From assembly GCF_963678635.1 (NCBI RefSeq), contig NC_087064.1, forward strand, positions 436,001-500,000: a DNA stretch of 64,000 nucleotides, written 5' to 3'. This document shows, one piece after another, positions 35,996 to 46,385 of this stretch; positions within the stretch are counted from its first letter, which is position 1, and every line of letters begins with the position of its first letter. The notes beneath the pieces were generated by a model. That model made no database searches, had not been told where the DNA came from, and saw nothing but the letters and a program-made list of their open reading frames with translations. Both the position numbers and the translations under genes were made by a program. This stretch comes from Symsagittifera roscoffensis (Eukaryota; Xenacoelomorpha; Acoela; Convolutidae).

Positions 35996-36419
35996 TAGCA
36001 TCACACTTTATGCGGCCTAAATTATCAGCAAAGTCTCTAAGTTTGAAAAGGAATTTCAAAAAACTAGATCTGTCTAGCTTTATCTGCATTTCTCCACAAT
36101 AAAAATAAATTCAATCAAAACAAGCTGAGCAAATTTATTGATTGTTAAATGCTTTGACCAAAGACAACACAACTCTCTGCAAAAGAACCACGAGGCCCAA
36201 CCAACAACCATAGGCCCAACATGTTTCTTCAATCAAGACGAGGCTTTTTAATGGAGCCCTCACTGTTCCGCATCATCTTAGCGCCAGGGATCTGTCTATA
36301 ATGCCTCTTAATGCAAAGACGAATACAACCCAACCATAAAAGGACAATATGCGACAATATTTGCATCAAGAATCTCAACAGCGACTAGTATCGGATGCCA
36401 TCTCGGTGGTTGGGTGCAC

Positions 36420-36464
36420 CTCACACTCACACTCACACTCACACTGACACTCACACACACACAA
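36420..36464 (+). repeat. CACTCA/CA microsatellite
   Basis: Tandem TCACAC repeats pass into (CA)n. It sits at the 5' side of the LINE relic, after a GCCATCTCGGTGGTTGGGTG stretch that might encode a worn zinc-finger end of a LINE ORF. Confidence 0.85.
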
Positions 36465-36539
36465 CTGCCAAATCAAATCAAAACTGGAGTCAACAAGTGA
36501 ACATCGAACCAGCCAACCTCTAATGGAACCCAAATCTGC

Positions 36540-37069
36540 GGACTTCAATATCCTACAAATATATGCAAACGGAACACGACACTAAATTAGACAACATAAC
36601 ACATTACATAATTCACCACTCCATAGAATTATTATCCTTGGAAGAAACCCTGCAAAATGAATCAGACCAAATTTGAAATCCTCTTGAATTTCAGGTAAAT
36701 GCCCAGATCCGATTTCCAAGAGACAAAGGACGACGAATTGCCTTCATCGCAAGCAATTAAATTAGGTATGAAAACTTAATAATTCCCCTACTAATGACGC
36801 CGACATTGAACACAATACTATTTGAATTAAACACTAAAACAGCTTCATTAATGTTGATGGAGAATACATCCATCTCACATACACCAGCTGCGATCCACCC
36901 AACCCAAAACGCCTTCCGTCAAACATCTAGAATATGAGGACTATTTTAGGAGATATCAATTTGCATAGCACGCAGTAGTCTTCAGAACTTAATAAGGACA
37001 AGAGAGAAAAATTAATGATAATGATCTTACCACTCTTGTTTTGTTTTCAATTAAAATTTGCGCCACGAC
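36540..37069 (+). pseudogene. Non-LTR (LINE) endonuclease relic, 5' part
   Basis: Several frames on the plus strand give the ordered landmarks of a LINE apurinic-type endonuclease: NILQIYANG near 36546, IIHHSIELLSLEETLQNES near 36610-36665, GRRIAFIAS near 36735, INVDGEYIHLTYTS near 36850-36890, and ILGDINLHS near 36945-36970. In intact relatives these correspond to the N-terminal strand, the catalytic QET-type motif, and the GDFN motif. Stops and frameshifts separate the blocks, so it is not functional. The domain resumes beyond the hAT element at 38195. Confidence 0.75.
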
Positions 37070-38194
37070 CAGGGCTGTCATATTGTTAACTAAAACGTTT
37101 TTAACATGTTAACATGTTAATTATATGAAAAAAACACGTTAAAAACAAAATTGAGTTTTAAAATCACTCATTGAGTTGTTTAAAGAGAAAAGCCAGCTTT
37201 CCAGCCTTCTCGACGCCCAAAGAACTTCGGAGTTTTCCATAAGTGAGTCCGAGAGTTGAGAAACACCGCTCCAATCCTGCACTGGAGGAGATAGCATTGG
37301 CCAGTCTCGATGCATAGTCGACCAATTCTTTCGAGAATCCCAGTCGAAGTCCACTTCTCCACCAAGCTTCACTCTCGACCTTTTTGTAACCCTCAGCAAA
37401 AAGGTATTCGTTATAGGGAGGAACTTTTGCCATGTAATTTGTGAGCTCCGGCATGATATTTTCACCAGCCGTTTCACGGATGTAGTCGATGGCTTGTCTT
37501 GTTTCATCCGGATTCTGGTCCTCTCCGGCATACTTGTGATCGAGCAAATTAGCCGCTAGGACGACGGGTAGAATGGCCTGCTGAACTCGCTTAGCGACGG
37601 CACTTGCATACTGAATTGGTGCTTGTCCGGCAACATTTTTCCAGAGCTTGAATGTTTCCGACAAAGTGCAAGAATTTTTCTGCAAATTGTCCAACGTAAC
37701 CCCGAATGCTTGTTTGACGCGGCATTAAACGGAGTGTTGGTTGCGATGAAATATCGAGTCACAAGGATATCGCTCTCATGCTGCCTCGTGGGATTAGTGG
37801 AGATGACATTGAGAGCTGTCTGTCTCTTCTTTGGAGCCGGCGGAGCAGATGATGTTGTAGTGGCAGAAGATGTGGATTGCTCCTGGATGTCATCGTCATC
37901 GTCCACATTCCGGCAATCCCTCATGTGCTTCTCCATGCGTGCCGCATTGTTCACAACCTCAAAACCGCAGGTCTTGCATTTGGCCCGTTTAACGCCGCCA
38001 ACGATAATCTCTTTGAAGCTGTACCACACGTCTTTCTTCTGCCGCGGCATGACACAATCTGAAATAAATATTTGTTAGTGTATGACGCATGCTGTTAGTA
38101 CATCATGTGTTAAAAACAATGGTACCAATAGGTGTTATTAACATGTTAAATATAGGTCTGTTAATAACACCTTGTTAATAACATGACAGCCCTG
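37070..38194 (-). mobile_element. Complete non-autonomous hAT transposon with 8-bp target duplication
   Basis: Terminal inverted repeats CAGGGCTGTCATATTGTTAA (left) and TTAATAACATGACAGCCCTG (right) bound 1125 bp. The flanks are an exact 8-bp direct repeat, GCCACGAC, at 37062-37069 and 38195-38202, the size expected for hAT. The inside encodes only the two ends of a hAT transposase. The element sits inside a LINE endonuclease relic and splits it between the GDINLHS block and the LDLK/LAMNANW block. Confidence 0.95.
37164..38050 (-). pseudogene. hAT transposase with internal deletion (BED finger plus dimerisation domain)
   Basis: The frame starting MPRQKKDVWYSF at 38050 encodes a BED-type zinc finger (Cys-x2-Cys in AKCKTCGF, then His-x3-Cys in EKHMRDC), an acidic/Ser-rich linker and TNTPFNAASN. 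The frame that follows, in another phase from about 37694, ends at 37164 with the hAT C-terminal domain: a Trp-Trp pair in EAWWRSGLRLG and the dimerisation core SSSAGLERCFSTLGLTYGKL. Together this is about 295 codons, against roughly 600 or more for an active transposase. The central RNase H-like catalytic region is missing and the two frames are out of register near 37700. It could at most make a DNA-binding or interfering fragment. Confidence 0.88.
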
Positions 38195-38299
38195 GCCACG
38201 ACTCGACTGACTCTAGACTTAAAGGTGAAAGCCTGGCAATGAACGCTAACTGGAGCAATGAGCTTATATCAGGTCCCATTATGTAGCTATAATCATCAC
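38195..38299 (+). pseudogene. LINE endonuclease relic, 3' part beyond the hAT insertion
   Basis: Just after the right target duplication the plus strand reads ATTRLTLDLK and, after a frameshift, LAMNANWSNELISGPI. In LINE endonucleases a TTxLDLTL..LAMNCNW..SDH block follows GDFN, so this is the continuation of 36540-37069. Confidence 0.65.
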
Positions 38300-38597
38300 T
38301 AGTGGTGCAAAATTCGTTCCAAAATAGCCTTCGAATGTTCGTCAGCAACATTCGAACCTTTTTCGAACGTTCGATGTTTCATTGGATTTTTCTGTATTCT
38401 GGAGAATAAAACTTAAATCAATATTTAATTGAAAATTTTCCAATTTTCAAGCTGAATATTTTGCATTATTACACGATCTCCAGTAAGTGTTGTCCTTTTC
38501 TTGGTAACAACGTTTCCAGCACTTCTGGAAAAAAAACGCTCAGACGAGGCACTCAGAAAACTTTTTGCATCGAAGTAGTAAGTCTTGAATAATAACG
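38300..38597 (-). pseudogene. Second hAT element, 3' end fragment
   Basis: The minus-strand frame from about 38597 to the stop at 38425-38427 reads SFLSASSERFFSRSAGNVVT then KKRTTLTGDRVIMQNIQLEN and WKIFN. This is the hAT dimerisation motif and C-terminus. Downstream lies a terminus-like stretch, TAGTGGTGCAAAATTCG at 38300, preceded by several TTCGAA palindromes. The upstream side is cut off at about 38598, where satellite monomers begin directly. It is a different family from the hAT at 37070-38194. Confidence 0.8.
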
Positions 38598-41500
38598 GAG
38601 GTCAAATATTAGCGAATGCTCTAGTGCGAGAAACTTCAGAAGATTATCGTCGAACGAATATTGGAAGACTCGGTTGCATCACTCATCATCACTCTCATGT
38701 GACCCAGTAAAAACAACTCAAAAACACGCAGGTCAAAGAGTAGCGAATGTTCTAGTGCGAGAGCGTTCGGAAATTTATCGTCGAACGACAGTTGGAACAT
38801 TCGGTTGCACCACTCATCATCACTGATGTGACTCAGTAAAAACAACTCAATAACACGCCTGTCAAATGATAGCGAATGTTCGCGAGAGCCTTCGGAGGTT
38901 TATCGTCGAACGAAAGTTCGAACAATTGGTTGCACGACTTATCATCACTCTCATGTGACCCAGTAAAAACAGCTCAAAAACACGCATGTCAAATAGGGAA
39001 TGTTCACGAGAGTTTATCATTGAACGAATGTTCCATTATTCGGTTGCATCACTCATCATCACTGTCAAGTGACACAGAAAAAAAACAATTGAATAACACG
39101 CAGGTCAAATAGTAGCAAATGTTCGCGAGAGCCTTTGGAGGTTTATCGTCGAACAAATGTTGGAATATTCGATTGCATCACTCATCATCACTCTCATTTG
39201 ACCCAGTAAAAACAACTCAACAACATGCAGGTCAAATAGTAGCGAGTGTTAGCGAGAGCCTTCGGAGGTTTATCGTAAAATGAATGTTCGATTATTCGGT
39301 TGCACCACTCATCATCACTCTCATGTGAGCCAGTAAAAACAGCTCAATAACACGCAGGTCAAATAAAGAAAACTCGCGAGAGCCTTTGGAGGTTTATCGT
39401 TGCACGAAAGTTCGATTATTCGGTTGCACCACTCATCATCACTCAAGTGAAACAGTAAAAACAACTCAAAAACACGCAGGTCAATTAGTAGCAAATGTTC
39501 GCGAGAGCCTTCGGAGGTTTATCGTCAAACGAATGTTGGAATATTCGATTGCATCACTCATCATCACTCTCATTTGACACAGTAAAAACAACTCAACAAC
39601 ATGCAGGTCAAATAGTAGCGAGTGTTAGCGAGAGCCTTCGGAGGTTTATCATCAAATGAATGTTCGATTATTCGGTTGCACCACTCATCATCACTCTCAT
39701 GTGAGCCAGTAAAAACAGCTCAATAACACGCAGGTCAAATAAAAGAAAACACGCGAGAGCCTTCGGAGGTTTATCGTGGCACGAAAGTTCAATTATTCGG
39801 TTGCACCACTCATCATCACTCAAGTGACCCAGTAAAAACAACTCAAAAACAAGCAGGTCAAGAGTAGCGAATGTTCTAGTGCGAGAGCGTTCGGAAATTT
39901 ATCGTCGACCAAAAGTTGGAATATTCAGTTGCACCACTCATCAACACTGATGTGACTCAGTAAAAACAACTCAATAACACGCCTGTCAAATGATTGCGAA
40001 TGTTCGCGAGAGCCGTCGGAGGTTTATCGTCGAACGAAAGTTCGAATATTTGGTTGCACGACTTATCAACACTCTCATGTGACCCAGTAAAAACAGCTCA
40101 AAAACACGCATGTCAAATAAGGAATGTTCACGGGAGCCTCCGGAAGTTTATCATTGAACGAATGTTCCATTAGTCGGTTGCACCACTCATCATCACTGTT
40201 AAGTGACACAGAAAAAAGAAACTCAATAACACGCAGGTCAAATAGTAGCAAAAGTTCGCGAGAGCTTTCGGAGGTTTATCGACGAACAAATGTTGGAATA
40301 TTCGACTGCATCACTCATCATCACTCTCATTTGACCCAGTAAAAACAACTCAACAACATGCAGGTCAAATAGTAGCGAGTGTTAGCGAGAGCCTTCGGAG
40401 GTTTATCGTCAAAAGAATGTTCGATTATTCGGTTGCACCACTCATCATCACTCTCATGTGAGCCAGTAAAAACAGCTCAATAACACGCAGGTCAAAAAAA
40501 GAAAACTCGCGAGAGCCTTTGGAGGTTTATCGTTGCACGAAAGTTCGATTATTCGGCTGCACCAGTCATCATCACTCAAGTGACACAGTAAAAACAACTC
40601 AATAACACGCAGGTCAAATAGTAGCGAATGTTCGCGAGAGCCTTCGGAGGTTTATCGTTGCACGAATGTTCGATTATTCGGTTGCACCACTCATCATCAC
40701 TCAAGTGACACAGTAAAAACAACTCAATAACACGCAGGTCAAATAGTAGCGAATGTTTGCGAGAGCCTTCGGAGGTTTATCGTCAAACGAATGTTGGAAT
40801 ATTCGATAGCATCACTCATCATCACTCTCATTTGACCCAGTAAAAACAACTCAACAACATGCAGGTCAAAGAGTAGCGAGTGTTAGCGAGAGCCTTCGGA
40901 GGTTTATCGTCAAATGAATGTTCGATTATTCGGTTGCACCACTCATCATCACTCTCATGTGAGCCAGTAAAAACAGCTCAATAACACGCAAGTCAAATAA
41001 AGAAAACTCGCGAGAGCCTTCGGAGGTTTATCGTTGCACGAAAGTTCGATTATTCGGTTGCACCACTCATCATCACTCAAGTGACCCAGTAAAAACAACT
41101 CAAAAACAAGCAGGTCAAAGAATATCGAATATTCCAGTGCGAGAGCGTTCGGAAATTTATCGTCGAACGAAAGTTGGAATATTCAGTTGCACCACTCATC
41201 AACACTGATGTGACTCAGTAAAAACAACTCAATAACACGCCTGTCAAATGATTGCGAATGTTCGCGAGAGCCTTCGGAGGTTTATCGTCGAACGAAAGTT
41301 CGAATATTTAGTTGCACGACTTATCAACACTCTCATGTGACCCAGTAAAAGCAGCTCAAAAACACGCATGTCAAATAAGGAATGTTCACGGGAGCCTCCG
41401 GAAGTTTATTATTGAACGAATGTTCCATTAGTCGGTTGCACCACTCATCACTGTTAAGTGACACAGAAAAAAGAAACTCAATAACACGCAGGTCAAATAG

Positions 41501-44500
41501 TAGCAAAAGTTCGCGAGAGCCTTCGGAGGTTTATCGTCGAACAAATATTCGATTGCATCGTGGAATATTCGATTGCATCACTCATCATCACTCTCATTTG
41601 ACCCAGTAAAAACAACAATAACATGCAGGTCAAATAGTAGCGAGTGTTAGCGAGAGCCTTCGGAGGTTTATCGTCAAAAGAATGTCCGATTATTCGGTTG
41701 CACCACTCATCATCACTCTCATGTGAGCCAGTAAAAACAGCTCAATAACACGCAGGTCAAATAAAGAAAACTCGCGAGAGCTTTTGGAGGTTTTTCGTTG
41801 CACGAAAGTTCGATTATTCGGTTGCACCACTCATCATCACTGAAGTGACACAGTAAAAACAACTCAAAAACACGCAGGTCAATTAGTAGCAAATGTTCGC
41901 GAGAGCCTTCGGAGGTTTATCGTCAAACGAATGTTGGAATATTCGATTGCATCACTCATCATCACTCTCATTTGACCCAGTAAAAACAACTCAACAACAT
42001 GCAGGTCAAATAGTAGCGAGTGTTAGCGAGAGCCTTCGGAGGTTTATCGTCAAATGAATGTTCGATTATTCGGTTGCACCACTCATCATCACTCTCATGT
42101 GAACCAGTAAAAACCGCTCAATAACACGCAGGTCAAATAAAGAAAACTCTCGAGAGCCTTCGGAGGTTTATCGTTGCACGAAAGTTCGATTATTCGGTTG
42201 CACCACTCATCATCACTCAAGTGACCCAGTAAAAACAACTCAAAAACAAGCAGGTCAAAGAGTAGCGAATGTTCTAGTGCGAGAGCATTCGGAAATTTAT
42301 CGTCGAACGAAAGTTGGAATATTCAGTTGCACCACTCATCAACACTGATGTGACTCAGCAAAAACAACTCAATAACACGCCTGTCAAATGATTGCGAATG
42401 TTCGCGAGAGCCTTCGGAGGTTTATCGTCGAACGAAATTTCGAATATTTGGTTGCACGACTTATCAACACTCTCATGTGACCCAGTAAAAACAGCTCAAA
42501 AACACGCATGTCAAATAAAGAATGTTCACGGGAGCCTCCGGAAGTTTATCATTGAACGAATGTTCCATTAGTCGGTTGCACCACTCATCATCACTGTTAA
42601 GTGACACAGAAAAAAGAACCTCAATAACACGCAGGTCAAATAGTAGCAAAAGTTCGCGAGAGCCTTCGGAGGTTTATCGTCGAACAAATGTTGGAATATT
42701 CGATTGCATCACTCATCGTCACTCTCATTTGACCCAGTAAAAACAACTCAACAACATGCAGGTCAAATAGTAGCGAGTGCTAGCGAGAGCCTTCGGAGGT
42801 TTATCGTCAAAAGAACGTTCGATTATTCGGTTGCATCATCACTCTCTTGTGAGCCAGTAAAAACAGCTCAATAACACGCAGGTTATATAAGAAAAACTCG
42901 CGAGAGCCTTTGGAGGTTTATCGTTGCACGAATGTTCGATTAACAATTGCACCACTCATCATCACTCAAGTGACACAGTAAAAACAACTCAAAAACACGC
43001 AGGTCAATTAATAGTAAATGTTCGCGAGAGCCTTCGGAGGTTTATCGTCGAACGAAACTTGGAATATTCGATTGCACCACCCATCATCATTCTCATGTGA
43101 CCCAGTAAAAACAACTCAATAACACGCCTGTCAAATGATTGCGAATGTTCGCGAGAGCCTTCGGAGGTTTATCGTCGAACGAAAGTTCGAATATTTGGTT
43201 GCACGACTTATCATCACTCTCATGTGACCCAGTAAAAACAGCTCAAAAACACGCATGTCAAATAAGGAATGTTCACGGGAGCCTCCGGAAGTTTATCATT
43301 GATCGAATGTTCCATTAATCGGTTGCACCACTCATCATCACTGTCAAGTGACACAGAAAAAAAAAACAACTCAATAACACGCAGGTCAAATAGTAGCAAA
43401 AGTTCGCAAGAGCCTTCGGAGGTTTATCGTCGAACAGATGTTGGAATATTCGATTGCATCACTCATCATCACTCTCATTTGACCCAGTAAAAACAACTCA
43501 ACAACATGCAGGTCAAATAGTAGCGAGTGTTAGCGAGAGCCTTCGGAGGTTTATCGTCAAATGAATGTTCGATTATTCGGTTGCACCACTCATCATCACT
43601 CTCATGTGAACCAGTAAAAACCGCTCAATAACACGCAGGTCAAATAAAAAAAACTCGCGAGAGCCTTCGGAGGTTTATCGTTGCACGAAAGTTCGATTAT
43701 TCGGTTGCACCACTCATCATCACTCAAGTGACACAGTAAAAACAACTCAAAAACACGCAGGTCAATTAGTAGCAAATGTTCGCGAGAGCCTTCGGAGGTT
43801 TATCGTCAAACGAATGTTGGAATATTCGATTGCATCACTCATCATCACTCTCATTTGACCCAGTAAAAACAACTCAACAACATGCAGGTCAAATAGTAGC
43901 GAGTGTTAGCGAGAGCCTTCGGAGGTTTATCGTCAAATGAATGTTCGATTATTCAGTTGCACCACTCATCATCACTCTCATGTGAACCAGTAAAAAAAGC
44001 TCAATAACACGCAGGTCAAATAAAGAAAACTCGCGAGAGCCTTCGGAGGTTTATCGTTGCACGAAAGTTCGATTATTCGGTTGCACCACTCATCATCACT
44101 CAAGTGACCCAGTAAAAACAACTCAAAAACAAGCAGGTCAAAGAGTAGCGAATGTTCTAGTGCGAGAGCATTCGGAAATTTATCGTCGAACGATAGTTGG
44201 AATATTCAGTTGCACCACTCATCAACACTGATGTGACTCAGCAAAAACAACTCAATAACACGCCTGTCAAATGATTGCGAATGTTCGCGAGAGCCTTCGG
44301 AGGTTTATCGTTGCACGAATGTTCGATTAACAATTGCACCACTCATCATCACTCAAGTGACACAGTAAAAACAACTCAAAAACACGCAGGTCAATTAATA
44401 GTAAATGTTCGCGAGAGCCTTCGGAGGTTTATCGTCGAACGAAACTTGGAATATTCGATTGCACCACCCATCATCATTCTCATGTGACCCAGTAAAAACA

Positions 44501-44972
44501 ACTCAATTACACGCCTGTCAATTGATTGCGAATGTTCGCGAGAGCCTTCGGAGGTTTATCGTCGAACGAAAGTTCGAATATTTGGTTGCACGACTTATCA
44601 TCACTCTCATGTGACCCAGTAAAAACAGCTCAAAAACACGCATGTCAAATAAGGAATGTTCACGGGAGCCTCCGGAAGTTTATCATTGATCGAATGTTCC
44701 ATTAATCGGTTGCACCACTCATCATCACTGTCAAGTGACACAGAAAAAAAAACAACTCAATAACACGCAGGTCAAATAGTAGCAAATGTTCGCAAGAGCC
44801 TTCGGAGGTTTATCGTCGAACAAATGTTGGAATATTCGATTGCATCACTCATCATCACTCTCATTTGACCCAGTAAAAACAACTCAACAACATGCAGGTC
44901 AAATAGTAGCGAGTGTTAGCGAGATCCTTCGGAGGTTTATCGTCAAAAGAATGTTCGATTATTCGGTTGCAC
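38598..44972 (+). repeat. 125-bp class satellite, diverse (older) block
   Basis: These are tandem monomers of roughly 118-130 bp recognised by the core GGTTGCACCACTCATCATCA, then a CAGTAAAAACAACTCAATAA region and AGCCTTCGGAGGTTTATCGT. There are many monomer types (GGGAGCCTCCGGAAG, GAGCGTTCGGAAATTTATC, AAATAAAGAAAACTCGCGAG and others). Higher-order order is visible: the GGGAGCCTCCGGAAG type recurs at about 40130, 41388, 42528, 43276 and 44662. Short open frames here follow monomer periodicity and are not genes. The block is ended by the BEL/Pao insertion at 44973. Confidence 0.95.
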
Positions 44973-45176
44973 TGTTGTGCAGCAAAAGTTGGGAAACAAA
45001 AAATCACCAATCCGACTGAATAAAACTAGTGATTCGCAAAGAAAGTAATTTATTTCATGAGTTATAGATAGAATTCAATTGATCTTAGTTAAATGCGGTT
45101 TTAAATAAGTAAATCAGTTCAATCGTAGAATTAGTTCAAGTAGAAAGCTGAGATGTCTTTTTTTTAGGCTTCAACA
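44973..45176 (-). repeat. 3' LTR of BEL/Pao element
   Basis: 204 bp, bounded by TGTTG/CAACA. A short purine-rich stretch (GAGGCGGAA on the minus strand) immediately precedes it and could be the polypurine tract. Confidence 0.93.
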
Positions 45177-45218
45177 TTCCGCCTCACTTGAAGTGTCTTC
45201 AATTTTCAGATCGTTATT

Positions 45219-45942
45219 ATGTCTGGATATGACTACCCATTTACAGTGTATGAGACGAAGGAGAGGAAGAGTAGGGCGGAGTCGGGTAGAGCACCACGTC
45301 TGCCTCCACATGGCGAGGTGCGAAGGTCCAGTAGGCGGGGCGCTGTCGACCGGGAGGACCTGCAGGGTTTCTTCGATGCAGTGACCAGAGGAGATCTGGG
45401 TTTCACTCCGATTCCTGTAAAGTCGTTGGATGAGATCCAGTCTTCAAGGAAGGAAGCTGCAATCGTGGATAGGGCAGTTCTGCGGTTTCCGAAAGCTGAG
45501 ACTGTGAGTAGCATTTATTCCATTGTATCATAGTAGTAGAGTATAGCGGGTGTGCATCAATTGTTTTTGTTTTAGAAGCAACTTAGAGGTCTTAAACGTA
45601 TTAGTGACCTCAGCGTAGAAGGGTCATTGTGCACTGGCTGGTAGCAATGATTCGGAGATGGGGTTCACTGATGCTGCTAAGTATCTGAGGAACCTTGGTT
45701 CTCAGCAGAAGAAACTGGTCCGCTATGGTGTTCTTGAGAAGGGGAAAAGTTTGTATCTTCCATATGCGTGGTGCCATGCAGTTCTGACTCTCTGCGACGA
45801 AGAGAGGGTCTGCTGCATGTACTATGCGGAGATGCAAACTCGACTTTCCTTGGTAGCATCTGCGTGGAAGCGCTGCCAGCAACACTGCAGGGTCAATAAG
45901 CGAAGAGGACCAGATGACAGCGAATCGCATGACAGCGAATGA
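45219..45942 (+). CDS. Predicted spliced gene antisense to the BEL/Pao element, 202 codons, unknown function
   Basis: Exon 1 is 45219-45503 (MSGYDYPFTVYETKERKSRA..., 95 codons). Donor ACT|GTGAGT is at 45504. Exon 2 is 45619-45942 after acceptor GCGTAG. The junction is in phase and gives 202 residues plus a stop. A nearer acceptor, TTTTGTTTTAG at 45575, would lead to an early stop. AATAAA at 45975-45980 lies 33 bp beyond the stop. The product is soluble-looking, rich in Arg, Lys, Asp and Glu in its first half, with a Cys-rich stretch (WCHAVLTLCDEERVCC) and later RCQQHC in the second. I recognise no family. It occupies the env position but points the opposite way, and starts about 40 bp from the LTR, after a TTTTCAG that could be a splice acceptor. 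Overlapping minus-strand frames of 93 and 106 codons are the alternative reading. Confidence 0.55.
45504..45618 (+). other. Predicted intron of the antisense gene
   Basis: The 115 bp run from GTGAGT to the TAG at 45618. A pyrimidine-rich TTGTTTTTGTTTTAG lies 43 nt before the chosen acceptor and offers an alternative one at 45575. Only the distal acceptor keeps the frame open through exon 2. Confidence 0.45.
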
Positions 45943-45974
45943 CTGTTCAACAGTAAATATGTAAACAATTATTC

Positions 45975-45980
45975 AATAAA
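45975..45980 (+). terminator. Polyadenylation signal AATAAA for the antisense gene
   Basis: A canonical AATAAA on the plus strand, 33 bp after the TGA at 45940-45942. Cleavage would fall in the antisense strand of the BEL 3' region. Confidence 0.45.
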
Positions 45981-46385
45981 TCAACTATATGTGACTGCAC
46001 CATAAGTAAGGAGTATACAAGTGAAGTATCAACGGTACGAGTCATGAGCGAAAGTTTGTCCTAGCTGTTTTCAGACAATAATTACATTTTGGGTCATGAG
46101 TGTATAACCTCATACGAATTTTTAATGCTGGGAATTTACAAAATTGGGAATTTACATGAAAGTGGTCAATATGAACGATTCAGACCATAAAGTATTGCAT
46201 AGGGGGTAATTTAAGTTCCTACTTTCAAAAGGGTCATGGGGGTACTACCACTTGAAATTTGAAAACTGAACATTTTTGATATTTTTCGATTTATAGCACT
46301 AAAGTTCTTGTTTTAAATGAACTGCACATTGGATATGACTTGGTTGTTATACTGGTAGCTTCCGCAGCTTCGCGACTGGGCATAT
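45981..46385. other. Non-coding stretch between pol end and antisense gene
   Basis: I see no domain or open frame on either strand. It separates the pol stop codon (46386-46388, minus) from the antisense gene's poly(A) signal. Confidence 0.5.

Noticed and set aside
37139-37531. 130-codon minus-strand frame overlapping the hAT transposase end
   Set aside because: It is a frame-shifted shadow. The other frame has the hAT dimerisation motif.
45233-45930. Minus-strand frames of 93 and 106 codons between pol and the 3' LTR as a possible env gene
   Set aside because: I see no signal peptide, membrane anchor or env-like Cys pattern. The plus strand has better support (ATG, splice signals, AATAAA). 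I keep this as the alternative reading.
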